Positions 1 through 9,421 of a DNA stretch of 64,000 nt are shown piece by piece. The position numbers and the translations under genes were made by a program. Below the pieces are notes generated by a model, which saw only the letters and a program-made list of their open reading frames with translations, did no database searches and was not told the origin of the DNA. Source of the stretch: an uncultured Roseburia sp. (GTDB lineage Bacteria > Bacillota > Clostridia > Lachnospirales > Lachnospiraceae); contig CAMFYL010000002.1 in the NCBI GenBank assembly GCA_946002055.1, forward strand, positions 78,014-142,013, read 5' to 3'. Within the stretch, counting starts at the first letter, position 1. The number at the start of each line of letters is the position of its first letter.

Positions 1-1
1 G

Positions 2-229
2 AAGAAAAAAGCAGGAGCGCTGGCAGGAGGCGTTGTGATGATTGTGCTGATGTGTTTGTTCATTGGTCTCGTTATTTGGGGCATGAGTACGGACCCCGAG
101 ATGCCACTTTTGGCGGGAATACTTTTCATTGGCATACCGGCAATCATTGTTATCGCAATTATTGTATCTATTAGAAACAGAGTAAAAGAAATTGACGGAG
201 GAGAAGAAGATGAAGCTGCTAAGTATTGA
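2..229 (+). CDS. C-terminal part of a small membrane protein, truncated at the left window edge
   Basis: Frame is open from position 2 (KKKAGALAGGVVMIVLMCLFIGLVIWG...), before the first ATG at 35. Two hydrophobic segments. Confidence 0.6.
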   Translation, partial: KKKAGALAGGVVMIVLMCLFIGLVIWGMSTDPEMPLLAGILFIGIPAIIVIAIIVSIRNRVKEIDGGEEDEAAKY

Positions 230-524
230 TTATATCCCTGACACCAAGATTGAAGCATTGGGTATGGTAAAGGGAACTATTGTACAGACAAAAAATATCG
301 GCCGCGATTTTATGGCCGGAATGAAAACTCTGGTGGGTGGTGAGATTGTAGGATACACCGAGATGTTAAATGAGGCTCGACAGATTGCCGTGAAGCGTAT
401 GGTGGATGAGGCCAAAGCCCTGGGGGCAGATGCGGTAATTGGAGTGAAATATGGATCCTCTCAGGTTATGCAGGGCGCCGCAGAGGTGATTGCCTACGGA
501 ACTGCAGTTAAAATTATGCAATAG
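210..524 (+). CDS. YbjQ/UPF0145 family putative heavy-metal-binding protein
   Basis: MKLLSIDYIPDTKIEALGMVKGTIVQTKNIGRDFMAG...ALGADAVIGVKYGSS is typical of UPF0145. Start at 210 follows GGAGGAGAAG. Confidence 0.8.
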   Translation: MKLLSIDYIPDTKIEALGMVKGTIVQTKNIGRDFMAGMKTLVGGEIVGYTEMLNEARQIAVKRMVDEAKALGADAVIGVKYGSSQVMQGAAEVIAYGTAVKIMQ

Positions 525-573
525 GCCAATAGGGACATATCAGGGTGCCATTAGTATCCGTCCCTAATGGCTC
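524..573. repeat. REP-like palindromic repeat, copy I
   Basis: GCCATTAG-tatccgtcc-CTAATGGC hairpin at 547-571. Related to copies at 3875 and 58306. Confidence 0.75.
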
Positions 574-587
574 AAGGAGGAAAGAAA

Positions 588-1037
588 GTGAAATTTGTAA
601 TACAGCGGGTGCAACACGCGTCATGCGTGGTGGATGATAAAGTAACAGGAGAAATTGAAAAAGGTTTTTTGGTACTGATTGGTGTGGCAGAGACAGACAC
701 CAGAGAAATTGCAGATAAGATGGTGAAAAAGCTTGTGGGTCTTCGGATTTTTGAAGATGAGGAAGGCAAGACCAATATGTCCCTGTCTCAGGTACAGGGG
801 GCGCTGCTGCTCATTTCTCAATTCACGTTGTATGCAGATTGTAAAAAGGGAAACAGACCTTCTTTTATCAAGGCAGGGAAGCCGGATATGGCCAGCGAAA
901 TGTATGAGTATATCATTGCAAAATGTAAGGAGAGTGTAGAGAAGGTAGAGCGAGGCATCTTTGGGGCGGATATGAAGATTTCCCTATTAAATGATGGACC
1001 ATTTACCATTGTCTTGGATTCAGACGAAATCTGTTGA
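588..1037 (+). CDS. dtd: D-aminoacyl-tRNA deacylase
   Basis: [33 protein letters not shown]...[23 protein letters not shown] start at 588 after AAGGAGG. Confidence 0.93.
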   Translation: MKFVIQRVQHASCVVDDKVTGEIEKGFLVLIGVAETDTREIADKMVKKLVGLRIFEDEEGKTNMSLSQVQGALLLISQFTLYADCKKGNRPSFIKAGKPDMASEMYEYIIAKCKESVEKVERGIFGADMKISLLNDGPFTIVLDSDEIC

Positions 1038-1143
1038 TGGAAGCATCTTATCGTGAATATATGCATTTGGTCGGCGTGATATTGCTATCACGCCGTTTCG
1101 CCTTTATGATACTCCCATAAGGATTTCAAAGGAGGATGTGATC

Positions 1144-1314
1144 ATGAAAAATATTTTTGATTACGCGTTATTAGGGGTGACCATTGCTATGGGTGTGGCT
1201 GTAGTGGTCATTTCAAATCTAGGAGAATTGCAGGTGGAAACAGCTGTTACTATGCTTGGCATTGGCTTGGCTTGCGTTGGTGTATATCTACTGTCAAAAA
1301 AGGATGAAATGTAG
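1144..1314 (+). CDS. Small membrane protein (56 aa), absent from the ORF track
   Basis: MKNIFDYALLGVTIAMGVAVVVISNLGELQVETAVTMLGIGLACVGVYLLSKKDEM*. Two TM-like segments, AAGGAGG RBS upstream. Confidence 0.65.
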   Translation: MKNIFDYALLGVTIAMGVAVVVISNLGELQVETAVTMLGIGLACVGVYLLSKKDEM

Positions 1315-1331
1315 CGGGAAAAGGAGAATTT

Positions 1332-1895
1332 ATGGAAGTTACAAAAGAGTTACCGGAAATGAAAATCTTGGCAAAGCAGGCGAAGGTGAGCATTTATCTT
1401 ATGGTGTTTGTTTTTGGAGGGATTTTCGGTTTTATATATGAAGAATTGTTTTACCGTATTGACCTGGGGATGTTTGTGAAGCGTGGTACCACCTTTGGAC
1501 CTTGGATTCCCATCTATGGTTTTGGCGCCATGCTTATTATCTTTGCAACCAACCGCTTCCGAAAGCAGCCATGGGTGGTGTTTGCCCTTTCTGTGGTGGT
1601 ATCCGGCTTGTTGGAATTTGCCACAGGATATGTGTTGTATCACACCATGAGACTGCGTCTGTGGGATTACAATGTGGAGATTTGGAACTGGATGAATATC
1701 GGAGGCTATGTATGTCTGCGCTCCGTTATGTTTTTTGGTGTGTCCGCATTGTTTTTGCAGTATGTGATTTATCCAATGCTGGTAAAAGCTACCCAGCGCT
1801 ATCAGCTTGATCGTGTGATGCTTTTTTCAGGTGTTATGTCAGCAATGTTTTTCTATGACATTTTGATTAGCATGTTTTATGGATCAAAATGGTAA
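1332..1895 (+). CDS. Putative ABC-transporter type IV membrane protein (PF06541-like)
   Basis: Multi-TM; pattern FGFIYEELFYR...GPWIPIYGFGAMLII...LLEFATGYVLYH resembles this family. Confidence 0.7.
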   Translation: MEVTKELPEMKILAKQAKVSIYLMVFVFGGIFGFIYEELFYRIDLGMFVKRGTTFGPWIPIYGFGAMLIIFATNRFRKQPWVVFALSVVVSGLLEFATGYVLYHTMRLRLWDYNVEIWNWMNIGGYVCLRSVMFFGVSALFLQYVIYPMLVKATQRYQLDRVMLFSGVMSAMFFYDILISMFYGSKW

Positions 1896-1904
1896 GGGGG
1901 AAAT

Positions 1905-2396
1905 ATGAAAAAAATTGTCGTATATGAAAGTGGAACAGGCTTTACCGAAAGGTACGCAAAGTGGATTGCAGAGGAACTTGCCTGTGATGCAAAGGAGCGA
2001 AAGCAGGTAACAGCCAAGGAATTGAGCGATTATGATCAAGTCATTTACGGAGGCTGGGTTATGGCCGGTATGATTTCCGGCTATAAGAAAATAAAGGCCA
2101 TGAACCTCAAGGATGTGGTGGTCTTTGCCGTGGGAATGACCATTCCCAGTGATGAGGTTGTGGCAAAGCTTACGGAACAAAACCAGATTCCTGCAGGTAA
2201 GGTTTTCTATTTTGAAGGAGGATTTGCTCCGGATAAGTTGGGCTTCTTCAAAAAGAAGATTATTGGCATGATTAAGAAGTCCATTGAGGATAAGCCGGAA
2301 AAGACAGAGGAAGATTTGTATATGCTAGAGACCTGCGGTGGAAAGGACCGCACGAAACGTGAAGCTATCGCAGATTTGATTGCAGCGTGTAAATAG
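1905..2396 (+). CDS. Flavodoxin-domain protein
   Basis: MKKIVVYESGTGFTERYAKWIAEEL...VIYGGWVMAGMI; flavodoxin FMN-binding pattern. Confidence 0.75.
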   Translation: MKKIVVYESGTGFTERYAKWIAEELACDAKERKQVTAKELSDYDQVIYGGWVMAGMISGYKKIKAMNLKDVVVFAVGMTIPSDEVVAKLTEQNQIPAGKVFYFEGGFAPDKLGFFKKKIIGMIKKSIEDKPEKTEEDLYMLETCGGKDRTKREAIADLIAACK

Positions 2397-2401
2397 TAAA
2401 G

Positions 2402-2440
2402 AGAACCGCCATTGGCCCGTTGCCCTTGGTGGTTCTTTTT
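2402..2440 (+). terminator. Rho-independent terminator
   Basis: AGAACCGCCA...TGGTGGTTCT followed by a T-run. Confidence 0.75.
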
Positions 2441-2453
2441 GTGTGAAAACACC

Positions 2454-2482
2454 TTGCGAAAAAGGGCCCTTTATACTATGAT
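2454..2482 (+). promoter_or_regulatory. Candidate sigma-A promoter for pyrBI
   Basis: TTGCGA - 17 bp - TATGAT. Confidence 0.5.
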
Positions 2483-2524
2483 ATTCTAGATAAAAAGTGT
2501 ACAAAAATAATACGGAGGTTTGAT

Positions 2525-3445
2525 ATGCGACATCTTATGAGCCCTCTGGATTTTTCCACAGAGGAATTAGAAACGTTGATGGATTTGGCCGACGATATGA
2601 AGGACCATCCTGAGAAATATAGCGAGAGCTGCCATGGAAAGAAACTTGCCACTTGCTTTTACGAACCAAGCACTCGTACAAGACTGAGCTTTGAGGCGGC
2701 TATGATGAATCTGGGAGGAAATGTATTGGGATTTTCCAGTGCAGACAGCAGCTCTGCTGCCAAGGGCGAAAGCGTATCCGATACCATTCGCGTTATTTCC
2801 TCTTATGCAGATATTTGCGCTATGCGCCATCCAAAGGAAGGTGCTCCTCTTGTGGCATCTACCCATTCTACCATTCCGGTGATTAATGCAGGTGACGGTG
2901 GACACCAACATCCAACCCAAACCCTTACTGATTTATATACCATTCGTTCTTTGCAGGGCTCCATTGGCAATTTGACCATTGGTCTCTGCGGAGATTTGAA
3001 ATTCGGACGTACCGTTCATTCTTTAATCAACGCACTGGTGCGTTACGAGAATATTAAATTTGTATTAATCTCACCGGAAGAGCTTCGTGTTCCGGAGTAC
3101 ATTCGTGAGGATGTTTTGGACAAGAACAACATTCCATATGTGGAAGTGGAGCGCTTGGAAGAGGCTATGCCCAAGCTGGATATTCTCTACATGACACGTG
3201 TACAGAGAGAACGTTTCTTTAACGAAGAGGATTACCTGCGCATGAAGGACTTCTACATTTTAAATAGTGAGAAGATGGAACTGGCAAAGGAGAATATGAT
3301 GGTTCTTCATCCGCTTCCCCGTGTAAATGAGATTTCCGTTGAAGTAGATAATGATCCAAGAGCCGCATACTTTAAGCAGGCCCAGTATGGTGTCTACATT
3401 CGTATGGCCCTTATCTATACTTTGTTGGAGGTGGGAACATGTTAA
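2525..3445 (+). CDS. pyrB: Aspartate carbamoyltransferase catalytic subunit
   Basis: [27 protein letters not shown] and [12 protein letters not shown] motifs. Confidence 0.97.
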   Translation: MRHLMSPLDFSTEELETLMDLADDMKDHPEKYSESCHGKKLATCFYEPSTRTRLSFEAAMMNLGGNVLGFSSADSSSAAKGESVSDTIRVISSYADICAMRHPKEGAPLVASTHSTIPVINAGDGGHQHPTQTLTDLYTIRSLQGSIGNLTIGLCGDLKFGRTVHSLINALVRYENIKFVLISPEELRVPEYIREDVLDKNNIPYVEVERLEEAMPKLDILYMTRVQRERFFNEEDYLRMKDFYILNSEKMELAKENMMVLHPLPRVNEISVEVDNDPRAAYFKQAQYGVYIRMALIYTLLEVGTC

Positions 3446-3867
3446 ATATCAGTGGTATTCAAGAAGGATTTGTTTTAGATCATATCAAAGCCGGCATGAG
3501 CATGAAGATTTTCCACGATTTGCATCTGGATGAAGCTGACTGTACTGTGGCTATGATTATGAACGTTAAGAGTAATAAAATGGGCCGCAAGGACATTTTA
3601 AAGGTGGAATGCTCCATTGATGAAATGGATCTTGATATTTTGGGATACATTGATCACAACATTACGGTAAATGTGATTCAGGGCAATAAGATTGTTGAGA
3701 AGCGCGCCTTGAAACTGCCTAGGGAGATTCACAACGTTATCAAATGTAAGAACCCACGCTGCATCACCTCCATTGAACAGGAGCTGGAGCAGGTGTTTGT
3801 TCTTACTGACGAAGAAAACGAAGTATATCGCTGCAAATACTGTGAAGAGAAATATTCAGGAAAATAG
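3439..3867 (+). CDS. pyrI: Aspartate carbamoyltransferase regulatory subunit
   Basis: Follows pyrB. C-terminal zinc motif CKNPRCIT...CKYCEEKY. Confidence 0.95.
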   Translation: MLNISGIQEGFVLDHIKAGMSMKIFHDLHLDEADCTVAMIMNVKSNKMGRKDILKVECSIDEMDLDILGYIDHNITVNVIQGNKIVEKRALKLPREIHNVIKCKNPRCITSIEQELEQVFVLTDEENEVYRCKYCEEKYSGK

Positions 3868-3874
3868 TAAAAGT

Positions 3875-3947
3875 GAGCCATTGGGGACAGATATGGATGC
3901 CATAGGGGACAGACCTGGGTGCCATTAGGGACTGTCCCTAATGGCTC
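3875..3947. repeat. REP-like palindromic repeat, copy II
   Basis: GCCATTAGGGA-ctg-TCCCTAATGGC hairpin at 3921-3945, preceded by degenerate GAGCCATTGGGGACAG and GCCATAGGGGACAG. Confidence 0.8.
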
Positions 3948-3969
3948 AAAGATATGTGAGGGATAATAT

Positions 3970-5439
3970 ATGAAGCATGGAATGGAATTATTTGCAAAAT
4001 TAGAATATGAAATTGTGCAGGGAACGCTGGATCAAGAGATTAGCAACCTGGTGTATGACTCCAGAAAGGTGACGGAGGGTAGCGTCTTTGTTTGCATCAA
4101 GGGGGCTGTATCGGACGGCCATTCTTATGCGGCTGAGGTTGCCTCCAAGGGAGCTGCAATTATCGTGGTTCAGGATGACGTAAATGTACCATCAACAGTT
4201 ACTGTAGTAAAAGTGGCTGACACTCGCATTGCCTTGGCAGAACTTTCCGCAGCATTCTTTGATTACCCTGCCGACACCTTGAAGGTCATTGGTATCACAG
4301 GAACTAAGGGCAAGACCACAACCACCTATATGGTAAAGTCCATTTTGGAGAATGCCGGATATAAGGTTGGCTTGATTGGCACCATTGAAGCCATTATTGG
4401 TGATGAAGTGATTCCCGCTGCAAATACCACACCGGAGTCGTACGTTGTTCAGGAGTACTTCCGCAGGATGTTAGATGCAGGATGCGACTTTGCAGTGATG
4501 GAGGTTTCCTCCCAAGGACTTATGATGCACCGTGTGGATGGCTTTACCTTTGAAATTGGTATCTTTACAAACATTGAACCGGATCATATCGGACCAAACG
4601 AGCATGCTTCCTTTGAGGAATATATGGCTTGCAAGGCTCTTCTGTTTCAAAAGTGTAAGCTTGGCATTGTGAATGGAGATGATGCCCATGTGGAAGATAT
4701 CCTAAAAAATCACACTTGTCAGGTAGAGCGCTATGGATTTTCAGAACACGCGGATATTCGCGCCACAAACGTAGAACTTGTGAATCGTCCGGGTTATTTA
4801 GGGGTTTCTTATGATGTGGATGGCTTGGTACGAGGACCCATTGAGATTGATGTGCCGGGTAGATTTAGCGTGTACAATTCCCTAACTGCCATTGCCATTT
4901 GCCACCATTATCAGGTGACCATGGAAGATATGCAAAAAGCATTAAAGGTGGCCAAGGTTAAGGGGCGCATCGAGATGATTCCGGTGTCACCGGAGTTTAC
5001 CCTGATGATTGATTATGCCCACAACGCCATGAGTCTTAAGAGTTTGCTTACCACTTTAAAAGAGTACAACCCAACACGTCTTGTGTGTCTCTTCGGATGT
5101 GGAGGTAACCGCTCAAAGCTTCGCCGCTTTGAAATGGGAGAGGTATCCGGTAACTTAGCAGACCTTACGATCATCACCTCGGATAATCCAAGATTTGAGG
5201 AGCCCCAGGCTATCATTGACGATATCAAGGTTGGCATTGGCAAGACAAAGGGAGCATATGTGGAGATTATTGACCGCAAGGAGGCAATCAAGTATGCCAT
5301 TTCCCACGGACAAAAAGGGGATGTGATTGTCTTGGCAGGAAAAGGTCACGAAGATTACCAGGAGATTGAGGGAAAGAAATATCCTATGGATGAACGCGTA
5401 TTAATCGCGGAAGTGCTGGAGGAGCTTTCTCAGGAGTAA
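3970..5439 (+). CDS. murE: UDP-N-acetylmuramyl-tripeptide synthetase (probably meso-DAP type)
   Basis: Mur ligase motif GITGTKGKTTTTYM, DYAHN, and SDNPRFEEP (the DNPR motif of DAP-adding MurE). Confidence 0.93.
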   Translation: MKHGMELFAKLEYEIVQGTLDQEISNLVYDSRKVTEGSVFVCIKGAVSDGHSYAAEVASKGAAIIVVQDDVNVPSTVTVVKVADTRIALAELSAAFFDYPADTLKVIGITGTKGKTTTTYMVKSILENAGYKVGLIGTIEAIIGDEVIPAANTTPESYVVQEYFRRMLDAGCDFAVMEVSSQGLMMHRVDGFTFEIGIFTNIEPDHIGPNEHASFEEYMACKALLFQKCKLGIVNGDDAHVEDILKNHTCQVERYGFSEHADIRATNVELVNRPGYLGVSYDVDGLVRGPIEIDVPGRFSVYNSLTAIAICHHYQVTMEDMQKALKVAKVKGRIEMIPVSPEFTLMIDYAHNAMSLKSLLTTLKEYNPTRLVCLFGCGGNRSKLRRFEMGEVSGNLADLTIITSDNPRFEEPQAIIDDIKVGIGKTKGAYVEIIDRKEAIKYAISHGQKGDVIVLAGKGHEDYQEIEGKKYPMDERVLIAEVLEELSQE

Positions 5440-5442
5440 TAC

Positions 5443-7674
5443 ATGATATACGCAGATGTGATTATCGACATTTCATTGGAAAAATTAGATAAGACATTTC
5501 AGTATCTGATTCCCAAGGAGCTGGAAGATGTGATTGGTCTGGGAACACAGGTGGTGATTCCTTTTGGAAATGGAAGCCGTCGTATCAAAGGATATGTGGT
5601 GGACATTTCAGAGGAACCCAAAATCGACCCGGCCTGTATCAAACCACTTTGCGGTGTGGCAAAGGACAGTCTTGCCATTGAGTCTCAGCTTATTTCTCTG
5701 GCAGGATGGATGAAACGCAACTATGGCTCCACCATGAATCAGGCTCTTAAGACGGTAATTCCTATCAAAAAGAAGGAAAGCGTCAAGGAGAAAAAGGTTG
5801 TCAGTCTCGTCCTCAGTGAAGAACAGGCAAAAGTGGAGTTTACCAATCTGGTGGCAAGAAAAGGTCACAGCGTTGCCAAGGAGAGATTGTTAGCTGCTTT
5901 GATGGAAAACCGCAAAATTCCATGGGAGGATATCACGGGAAGACTTCACGTTTCCACGGCAATCATTCGTGAGTTTGAGAAGAACAACTGGGTGAGTATT
6001 TCTGCCTATAGGGATTATCGCAATCCCATCAATATTGACCAGGGTGAGAAGAAGGATATCACCTTAAATGAGGAGCAGCAGCAGGTGGTAAATCAGGTGT
6101 TTGCCCACTGGCAACAGGATTTGCAAAAGACGTATCTTCTCTACGGTGTCACCGGCAGCGGTAAGACCCAGGTATATATGGAGCTGATTGCAGGTTGCAT
6201 TGAGAGAGGGCGTTCTGCCATTGTGTTGATTCCGGAGATCGCTCTTACCTATCAGACAGTGATGCGCTTTTACGGACGTTTTGGCAATAAGGTGTCCATC
6301 ATAAATTCCAGAATGACGCCGGGGGAACGTTTCGATCAGTTTGAGCGAGCAAAGAATGGTGACATTCAGATTATGGTGGGACCGCGAAGTGCGCTGTTCA
6401 CACCGTTTTCTAATCTGGGCATTATTATCATTGACGAGGAGCATGAGACATCTTATAAGAGTGAGACAGTGCCCAAGTATCATGCCAGGGAAACCGCCAT
6501 CGCAAGAGCAGCTATGAATCACGCCACCGTGGTGCTTGGGTCAGCCACGCCATCTGTTGAGAGTTTTGCCAGAGCAAAAAGTGGTGAGTATGAGCTCCTT
6601 ACCCTAACCAAGCGTGTGGAGGAAAAGCCACTGCCGGCGTGTGAAATTGTTGACTTGCGTCAGGAGCTTCGAAAGGGCAATCGCTCGATTTTAAGTGAAC
6701 GACTGGTGGAGCTTATGGAGGATCGACTGGCAAAAGGGGAGCAGACCATGCTCTTTATCAATCGCCGGGGACTTATGGGCTTCATTTCTTGCAGGGCCTG
6801 TGGCCATGTGATAAAATGTCCACACTGTGATGTATCCTTGAGTCTTCACAGGGGAAGCAAGATGCAATGTCACTACTGTGGTTATGAGACGGAGCAGCCC
6901 AAGGTCTGTCCTGAATGTGGTTCCAAATATATCGGAGGCTTTAAGGCGGGAACTCAGAAATTTGAGGAAGTGGTCAAGGCACGATTTCCTCAGGCTAGAG
7001 TGCTTCGTATGGATATGGATACCACAAAGGGGAAAAATGGACATCAGCAGATTTTGGAAGCCTTTTCCAATGAAGAGGCTGACATCTTAATTGGAACCCA
7101 AATGATTGTGAAGGGACACGATTTTCCGAAGGTTACCCTTGTGGGCGTGCTGGCGGCAGATATGTCCTTAAATTCCAGTGATTTTCACAGTGCTGAGCGA
7201 ACCTTTCAGCTGTTAACCCAGGCAGCAGGCCGGGCAGGTCGAGGAAGCGAACCAGGTCAGGTAGTGATTCAGACTTATCAGCCGGAACATTACAGCATTG
7301 TGGCGGCCAGCCAGCAGGATTACGAAAAGTTTTTCAATCAAGAGATTCTGTATCGCAAGATCATGGGATATCCACCGGCAGCCCATATGCTGGTGATTCA
7401 GGTAAATGGCGCTGATGAGAACCGGGCCCAGATGCAGGCAGAGCGCATAGCAGAAGTGATACAAAGGGCAGACTCGTCTGTGATTTGTATGGGCCCATCG
7501 GATGCAACCATTGCCCGCATCAATGACGTATACAAAAAGATACTTTACCTAAAAGATAAAGATTATCAGCGCCTTGTGAAAATGAAAGACGCTGTGGAGG
7601 CATATATATTAGAAGAAAAGGAATTAAAAGACATATCCGTGTGGTTCGATTTTGATCCTATGAGCGGATTTTAG
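5443..7674 (+). CDS. priA: Primosomal protein N' (replication restart helicase)
   Basis: LLYGVTGSGKTQVYMELI, DEEH, Zn motifs CRACGHVIKCPHCDVSLSLH...CHYCGY...CPECGS. Confidence 0.97.
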   Translation: MIYADVIIDISLEKLDKTFQYLIPKELEDVIGLGTQVVIPFGNGSRRIKGYVVDISEEPKIDPACIKPLCGVAKDSLAIESQLISLAGWMKRNYGSTMNQALKTVIPIKKKESVKEKKVVSLVLSEEQAKVEFTNLVARKGHSVAKERLLAALMENRKIPWEDITGRLHVSTAIIREFEKNNWVSISAYRDYRNPINIDQGEKKDITLNEEQQQVVNQVFAHWQQDLQKTYLLYGVTGSGKTQVYMELIAGCIERGRSAIVLIPEIALTYQTVMRFYGRFGNKVSIINSRMTPGERFDQFERAKNGDIQIMVGPRSALFTPFSNLGIIIIDEEHETSYKSETVPKYHARETAIARAAMNHATVVLGSATPSVESFARAKSGEYELLTLTKRVEEKPLPACEIVDLRQELRKGNRSILSERLVELMEDRLAKGEQTMLFINRRGLMGFISCRACGHVIKCPHCDVSLSLHRGSKMQCHYCGYETEQPKVCPECGSKYIGGFKAGTQKFEEVVKARFPQARVLRMDMDTTKGKNGHQQILEAFSNEEADILIGTQMIVKGHDFPKVTLVGVLAADMSLNSSDFHSAERTFQLLTQAAGRAGRGSEPGQVVIQTYQPEHYSIVAASQQDYEKFFNQEILYRKIMGYPPAAHMLVIQVNGADENRAQMQAERIAEVIQRADSSVICMGPSDATIARINDVYKKILYLKDKDYQRLVKMKDAVEAYILEEKELKDISVWFDFDPMSGF

Positions 7675-7689
7675 TTAAGGGAGGATGTT

Positions 7690-8175
7690 ATGGCTTTAAG
7701 ACAAATTAGAATTCAGGGAGACGAGGTTTTAGAAAAGGTATGTCGACCAGTGGAGAAAATATCTCCTCGAATCGCCACCTTGATTGAGGATATGATTGAG
7801 ACTATGTATGAAAATGACGGTGTTGGGCTGGCTGCACCTCAGGTGGGTGTACTTCGCCGCATCGCTGTTATTGACGTGGGAGAAGGACCAATTATTTTGA
7901 TAAACCCAGAGGTTCTTGAAACATCAGGCTCTCAGACCGGCGAAGAGGGATGCCTTTCTCTTCCGGGAAAAGCAGGACAGGTAACTCGCCCGAACTATGC
8001 TAAGGTTCGGGCCTTTGACGAAAACATGCAGGAATACGAAATCGAAGGGGAAGAACTTTTAGCGAGAGCCTTGTTACACGAGATTGACCATTTGGACGGT
8101 CATATGTATACAGAATTAGTAGAAGGTCCTATTCACGATGTGACCTATGAGGTGGAGGAAGAAGAGTGCGAGTAG
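7690..8175 (+). CDS. def: Peptide deformylase
   Basis: GVGLAAPQVG, EEGCLSLPG, LLHEIDHLDGHMY. Confidence 0.96.
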   Translation: MALRQIRIQGDEVLEKVCRPVEKISPRIATLIEDMIETMYENDGVGLAAPQVGVLRRIAVIDVGEGPIILINPEVLETSGSQTGEEGCLSLPGKAGQVTRPNYAKVRAFDENMQEYEIEGEELLARALLHEIDHLDGHMYTELVEGPIHDVTYEVEEEECE

Positions 8176-9116
8176 TTTTTATGGGAACACCTGATTTTGC
8201 AGTGGAGACGGTAGATGCCATCGCAAAGGCAGGCCATGAGATTGTATTGGTGGTAACACAACCGGATAAGCCCAAGGGCAGAGGAAAGGAGATTTCTTTC
8301 CCACCCGTAAAGGAGTGGGCAGTTGAGAGAAATATTCCTGTATTTCAGCCAATGAAGATTCGGGAGCCGGAGGCCATCGAAACCTTGAAAAAGTATGATG
8401 CGGATATTTTTGTGGTGGCTGCCTTCGGTCAGATTTTGCCAAAGGAAATTTTGGATATGCCACCTCTTGGATGTGTGAATGTTCACGCATCCCTGCTTCC
8501 AAAGTATCGCGGAGCAGCTCCGATTCAGTGGGCAGTGATTAACGGTGATAAGGTCAGCGGCGTCACCACAATGCAGATGGGTGTAGGCCTTGACGACGGG
8601 GATATGCTCCTAAAACAGGAAGTGGTATTGTCAGAAGATGAGACAGGAGGAAGTCTCTTTGACCGCTTGGCAAAGGTTGGTGGAGAGCTTATCCTTCGCA
8701 CCATGGAAGGACTTGAGGCCGGAAATATCATCCCTGTTCCACAAAATGAAGCAGAGGCAACCCACGTGGGTATGATTAAAAAAAGTCTTGGACAGCTGGA
8801 TTTTTCAGAAGAAGCTATGGTTTTGGAACGAAAAATCCGTGGTTTGAATCCATGGCCAAGTGCATATACTAAGCTTGGCAACAAAACCTTAAAGGTTTGG
8901 TGGGCAAGGGTGGAATCCTCCTTACCTGACGGTGCTGCAGCAGACAACGTAGAATCCGGCACCATTTGTCTTGCAGATCAATCCGGCATCTGGGTATCAA
9001 CCGGCAAGGATTACTTGGTTCTGGAGGAAATTCAACTGGAAGGCAAAAAACGCATGAATGTGGCCGACTTCCTTCGGGGCAGAAATTTAGATGTGGGAAC
9101 CAAATTGGGCGAGTAA
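8166..9116 (+). CDS. fmt: Methionyl-tRNA formyltransferase
   Basis: MRVVFMGTPDFAVETV, VNVHASLLPKYRGAAPIQWAVINGD, NPWPSAYT. Confidence 0.97.
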   Translation: MRVVFMGTPDFAVETVDAIAKAGHEIVLVVTQPDKPKGRGKEISFPPVKEWAVERNIPVFQPMKIREPEAIETLKKYDADIFVVAAFGQILPKEILDMPPLGCVNVHASLLPKYRGAAPIQWAVINGDKVSGVTTMQMGVGLDDGDMLLKQEVVLSEDETGGSLFDRLAKVGGELILRTMEGLEAGNIIPVPQNEAEATHVGMIKKSLGQLDFSEEAMVLERKIRGLNPWPSAYTKLGNKTLKVWWARVESSLPDGAAADNVESGTICLADQSGIWVSTGKDYLVLEEIQLEGKKRMNVADFLRGRNLDVGTKLGE

Positions 9117-9156
9117 GTCTTCACAGAAATAACATAATTAAATCTTATAAACATGA

Positions 9157-9394
9157 GTTGTGTGGTGTGAATCTTCGGATTTTAGGGTACTTCTGACGTA
9201 GACACAGCGCAAGGAGTAACATATTTCTATGCAAGGGTACTTCTGGCGCGGTCGGTACTTAGCTGGTGCGCAAGCAACAGGTTAGTACCGCTACCAGCGT
9301 CCAGGTAGCGCAAGCGTGCCCGGCATGGAAATATGTTAGCTCCTTGCGCTATAGAAGTAGCGTGCCCTGAAATATTAATTCCACACTACACAAC
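9157..9394. repeat. Outer foldback element of a nested pair (family 'GGGTACTT/AGCGTGCCC')
   Basis: Arms GTTGTGTGGTGTG(-)AAT...TTTTAGGGTACTTCT pair with AGAAGTAGCGTGCCCTGAAA...ATTCCACACTACACAAC. It encloses the element at 9206-9350. Confidence 0.7.
9206..9350. repeat. Inner foldback element, copy A
   Basis: Arms AGCGCAAGGAGTAACATATTTC / GAAATATGTTAGCTCCTTGCGCT around core GGGTACTTCTGGCGCGGTCGGTACTTAGC...TAGTACCGCTACCAGCGTCCAGGTAGCGCAAGCGTGCCC. Confidence 0.8.
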
Positions 9395-9421
9395 AGTTAT
9401 TTTTTTAATGTAAAAGGAGAT

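Noticed and set aside
9206-9350. Integron attC site
   Set aside because: Foldback shape is suggestive, but there is no clear RYYYAAC/GTTRRRY pair at the ends, no integrase, and no cassette array; the elements are dispersed.
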